Source: Anaeromassilibacillus sp. An200 (GTDB taxonomy: Bacteria > Bacillota > Clostridia > Oscillospirales > Acutalibacteraceae). Taken from it: a stretch of DNA of 64,000 bases. Shown here piece after piece: positions 61,435 to 64,000 of this stretch; the stretch's first letter is position 1, and each line of letters begins with the position of its first letter. The notes beneath the pieces were generated by a model. The model was given only the letters and a program-made list of their open reading frames with translations, was not told the DNA's origin and made no database searches. The translations under genes were made by a program, and so were the position numbers. The stretch is from the NCBI RefSeq assembly GCF_002160025.1, contig NZ_NFJU01000003.1:1-64000 (forward strand), given 5' to 3'.

Positions 61435-62451
61435 ATGCTGTTCTTCATTGCGGCCGAACTGATTGCCGTCCCGCTTGTTTTTGGGGCAGGGTTTCTGAAT
61501 GGTTCGATCGACGGCCTGGAGACTGTTCCTCCCTGGATTATCGCAGGAGCGGGGGCAGGCCTTGTACTTACTATCATTCATTGGATTTTTCGCGCTTTCC
61601 GATGGAAAACGGGGAATGTTCTGTTTGCTTTCTCGGAAGCTGCCTTGCTTCTCGGGCTCATTCCCGGCGCGTTTCTTTACGCGGAGCTTCTGAATCTGGA
61701 TCAGTGTCATCGGTGGATGGCGTGGTTTGGGAGCAGTCTGGCCGCGCGCCTGTTCACGGTGCTGGCGGTTCTGACGATCGCCTCTGTGGTGCTGACCGCG
61801 ATCGCTTTTTTGATTCGCATCCGTCCGCTGCGTGTTGCGGTGCTGGTTCTGCCTCTGCTTCTTCCGGCTGCTTTGTATCTTCATGGCTTATCGGTCTGCA
61901 CACAAAGCTATTCGGATTACATGACGGCAAACCTGACGGTTGCGCAGCCCCTGGAGGAGTATGAACTGAAAAGAGATGCCAAAATCTATTACCCGTCTTT
62001 TCTGTTGGAAAATACCTTTCCGATGCTTCTTCCGGAAGGCTATGCGGAGGAAGACTTTTCCAAAGGGGACGTGGTCTATCTGCTCTATTCCATGAAAGCG
62101 GCACAGCGGCAGAAGTGGGAATACGTTCCGGTAAGCGATGGGGAAAAGGCCGGGTTTGTCAAAATCTCGGAGCTGAGAAAGCTGTCGGATCCCCAAAACG
62201 AATATGCTGTGGCGACACGGGAAAAGGATACTCCTGTGTATGAGGAGGAGATTTTCGACACGTTGGTGCTTCCTCTGGCAGGCGGTTCCGGAAAAGCGGC
62301 GAAAGACTGTGTTCTGTCCACTCTTCCGAAGGGAGAAAAGCTGCAAGTCAAGCGTTTGCGCGGAGATTATCTGGAGGTGCTGCTTTCTGACGGAACCTCC
62401 GGCTATGTGGCACAGGAAAGCGTGGCGGTAGTAAAACAGCCGCTTTCCTGA
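61435..62451 (+). CDS. Membrane protein with C-terminal SH3-like domains
   Basis: A 338-residue protein that I do not recognise by family. Residues 1-155 contain four to five membrane helices (MLFFIAAELIAVPLVFGAGF, IIAGAGAGLVLTIIHWIF, FSEAALLLGLIPGAFLYAEL, LAVLTIASVVLTAIAFLI, LLLPAALYLHGL). After ~165 two SH3b-like modules follow: GDVVYLLYSM...YVPVSDGEKAGFVKISEL and KGEKLQVKRLRGDYLEVLLSDGTSGYVAQESV. Such domains bind peptidoglycan or peptides outside. It lies in its own unit after the LemA cluster. Confidence 0.65.
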   Translation: MLFFIAAELIAVPLVFGAGFLNGSIDGLETVPPWIIAGAGAGLVLTIIHWIFRAFRWKTGNVLFAFSEAALLLGLIPGAFLYAELLNLDQCHRWMAWFGSSLAARLFTVLAVLTIASVVLTAIAFLIRIRPLRVAVLVLPLLLPAALYLHGLSVCTQSYSDYMTANLTVAQPLEEYELKRDAKIYYPSFLLENTFPMLLPEGYAEEDFSKGDVVYLLYSMKAAQRQKWEYVPVSDGEKAGFVKISELRKLSDPQNEYAVATREKDTPVYEEEIFDTLVLPLAGGSGKAAKDCVLSTLPKGEKLQVKRLRGDYLEVLLSDGTSGYVAQESVAVVKQPLS

Positions 62452-62500
62452 ATATACAAGAGAAAGTCAAATGTCGCATGTCAAGGAAGGATGACCAAGG

Positions 62501-63553
62501 ATGAAGGACGAAAGGCTCCTGGAACAGGAGCAGGAGGGATTCCTGCGGGATACGCTGCAAAAGCTGCTGACACAGGACAGTCCCACAGGATTTACCGATC
62601 GGGTGGTGGAGTTGGCCGAAGGCATTGCAAGGAATCTGGGGTTTGAGACCAGCCGCACCAATAAGGGCAATCTGGTGGTGACAGTGCCCGGCCGGGAAAC
62701 GGGCCGCCGGATGGGGCTGTGCGCTCATGTAGACACGCTGGGGCTGATGGTGCGCTCGATCACCGATCGCGGTATGCTGATGGTCACTCGGGTGGGCGGC
62801 CCTCTGATGCCTACCCTGGATGGGGAATACTGCCGCATCTATACCCGTGCGGGGAAGGTATTCACCGGCACAGTGCTCTCCTTGTCGCCGTCAGTGCATG
62901 TGCAGGACGATGCCGGTACCCGTGCCCGGGACGAGAAGAACATGGCAGTGCGGATTGACGAGAAGGTGCGCAGCAAAGAAGATGTGCAAGCGTTGGGGAT
63001 TTCTCCCGGCGATTATGTATGTTACGATCCCAAGACAGTCATCACGGAGAGTGGGTTCGTCAAATCCCGTTTTCTGGATGACAAGGCCAGTGCTGCCTGT
63101 CTGCTGACCCTGCTTTGGCGGATGCACCGCACCGGCGAGCGGCCGCAGTACGATACCTGGATCACCCTTACCGTCCATGAAGAGGTGGGACATGGCGGAG
63201 CTGCTTTGCCGCCGGTGGACGAACTGCTGGCGGTGGATATGGGGTGCATCGGAGAGGATCTGTCCTGTACAGAGTATCAGGTGTCCATCTGTGCCAAGGA
63301 CAGCAATGGCCCCTATGACTACGGCATGGTCAGCCGGCTGATGAAATTGGCCGGTGACAACGGAGTGGATTATGCGGTGGATATTTATCCGCATTACGGT
63401 TCGGATGTATCCGCCGCATGGAAAGCCGGTATGGATGCACGCGCCGCCCTGATTGGGCCGGGTGTGCATGCATCCCATGGTATGGAGCGCACGCATCTGG
63501 ATGCACTGCGCGCAACCTTGCAGCTGGCCGGGCTGTATCTGGAGCTGGCATGA
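62501..63553 (+). CDS. M42 family metallo-aminopeptidase (third copy, intact)
   Basis: Di-metal aminopeptidase, 350 residues, with LCAHVDTLG (His ~74), FLDDKASAA (bridging Asp), LTVHEEVGHGG (Glu pair), AVDMGCIG (Asp) and GVHASHGMERTH (His). All ligands present, unlike the middle paralogue at 34124. It carries a YsdC/FrvX-like architecture with a HEEVG motif. Start after a moderately good AAGGAT site. Single gene with its own terminator. Confidence 0.9.
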   Translation: MKDERLLEQEQEGFLRDTLQKLLTQDSPTGFTDRVVELAEGIARNLGFETSRTNKGNLVVTVPGRETGRRMGLCAHVDTLGLMVRSITDRGMLMVTRVGGPLMPTLDGEYCRIYTRAGKVFTGTVLSLSPSVHVQDDAGTRARDEKNMAVRIDEKVRSKEDVQALGISPGDYVCYDPKTVITESGFVKSRFLDDKASAACLLTLLWRMHRTGERPQYDTWITLTVHEEVGHGGAALPPVDELLAVDMGCIGEDLSCTEYQVSICAKDSNGPYDYGMVSRLMKLAGDNGVDYAVDIYPHYGSDVSAAWKAGMDARAALIGPGVHASHGMERTHLDALRATLQLAGLYLELA

Positions 63554-63603
63554 GGATCCGGCTGACGGGAAACTTTTTGGATAGATAAAGCCTGTGAAGG
63601 AAA

Positions 63604-63649
63604 TCCGGGACCTTTTGAAGCGTTCATCGCTCGAAGGGTCCCGGATTTT
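63604..63649 (+). terminator. Terminator of the third M42 gene
   Basis: Stem of TCCGGGACC with GGTCCCGGA plus inner pairs, followed by TTTTG. It shares its outer arm and TTTTGA with the terminator at 56898. Confidence 0.8.
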
Positions 63650-63744
63650 GTGTCTGTTTTTGCAGAAGCCTCGTTTTTATGCTTTCTGTATGCGTTATTA
63701 TGCTGTGGTGAGACTGTGGGCTCCAAGAACTCGAGCGAGATTTC

Positions 63745-63773
63745 TTGACACAGTGACAGGAAGGTGTTATAAT
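63745..63773 (+). promoter_or_regulatory. SigA-type promoter of the copper ATPase gene
   Basis: Perfect TTGACA (63745-63750), 17 bp, perfect TATAAT (63768-63773). Confidence 0.9.
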
Positions 63774-63778
63774 ACACC

Positions 63779-63799
63779 TATACCCCGTGGGGGTGTATA
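63779..63799 (+). promoter_or_regulatory. CsoR-like copper operator
   Basis: TATACCCC-GT-GGGGGTGTATA, an imperfect palindrome with the C4/G4-5 core and flanking AT that CsoR-family repressors bind. It starts 6 nt after the -10, so copper-free CsoR would repress. Confidence 0.7.
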
Positions 63800-63836
63800 A
63801 ATTAACTTTACGCGGATCCGGGAAAGGAGAATCCAG

Positions 63837-64000
63837 GTGAAACAGCGTTTTGATGTAACGGGGATGACATGCAGTGCGTGCAGTGCCCACGTGGAAAAGG
63901 CTGTGCGCAGCTGCGGCGTGGATGGCGTATCGGTGAACCTGCTGCAAAACAGCATGACGGTGGATTACGACGCATCCAAGCTGACCTCCGGTGCGATTAT
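63837..64000 (+). CDS. Copper-type P1B-ATPase, N-terminal fragment (runs off window)
   Basis: Starts with GTG at 63837, 7 nt after AAAGGAG. Residues 1-54 read as a heavy-metal-associated domain (KQRFDVTGMTCSACSAHVEK, Cys-x-x-Cys copper site at ~12-15, with VNLLQNSMTVDYD). The CsoR-like operator points to a copper exporter CopA; a stand-alone CopZ cannot be excluded because only the first 54 codons are visible. Confidence 0.75.
   Translation, partial: MKQRFDVTGMTCSACSAHVEKAVRSCGVDGVSVNLLQNSMTVDYDASKLTSGAI

Overview
The window looks like a chromosomal segment of an anaerobic, endospore-forming member of the Clostridia, most likely of the Oscillospirales (Ruminococcaceae/Oscillospiraceae) type. 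The evidence is the sporulation sigma factor SigG, a YmxH-type PRC-barrel protein, a CIRCE-controlled groESL operon, SufBC-like Fe-S assembly without a full SUF operon, indolepyruvate:ferredoxin oxidoreductase, hybrid cluster protein, Gram-positive Shine-Dalgarno sites and moderately high GC. No species can be named from sequence alone.

Layout. 1-2.4 kb: groES-groEL (minus strand) with a perfect CIRCE operator. 2.4-6.8 kb: minus-strand HD hydrolase, GH13 enzyme, CCA-adding enzyme and sigG. 6.9-9.3 kb: ymxH-like gene and rpsB-tsf. 9.3-11 kb: minimal SufC/SufB-type pair (SMS-like). 11-15 kb: ADP-ribosylglycohydrolase with an unknown partner, ispD-ispF, and a DUF3343/cysteine-desulfurase pair. 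15-25.7 kb: cdaA-cdaR, then recJ-rel-MBL-hemZ-nucleoside kinase, then a zinc-ribbon protein. 25.8-31.4 kb: minus-strand operon paaK-iorA-iorB-paaK-ACT for arylpyruvate/arylacetate metabolism. 31.6-37.3 kb: murD, two M42 peptidase-family genes (the second lacks the metal ligands), a GNAT and a methionine-gamma-lyase-like PLP enzyme. 37.36 kb: tRNA-Leu(UAG), followed by an AT-richer DUF1848 gene and a metallophosphoesterase.

39.8-47.5 kb is the most coherent accessory block: a CydDC-like ABC pair, YgbA-type 'NO-stimulated promoter' protein, YbaN/DUF454, a small His-rich membrane protein, a Crp/Fnr regulator, a cupin and Hcp. Each part, or its relatives, is linked elsewhere to nitric oxide/nitrosative stress or redox homeostasis, so I read it as a nitrosative-stress module. 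47.6-55.5 kb is a carbohydrate locus: IclR regulator, aldose epimerase, zinc alcohol/polyol dehydrogenase, YesM/YesN-type two-component system, and a solute-binding lipoprotein that seems to lack its C-terminal part and its permeases. 55.5-64 kb: an MFS and an EamA transporter, a LemA-DUF3137-Sel1 cluster followed by a membrane/SH3-like protein, a third M42 peptidase (intact), and the start of a copper-type P-ATPase behind a CsoR-like operator.

Most promoter calls are -35/-10 matches with 16-17 bp spacing read by eye. Terminators are GC-rich stems with or without a T-tract. All family assignments come from motif recognition, not database search.
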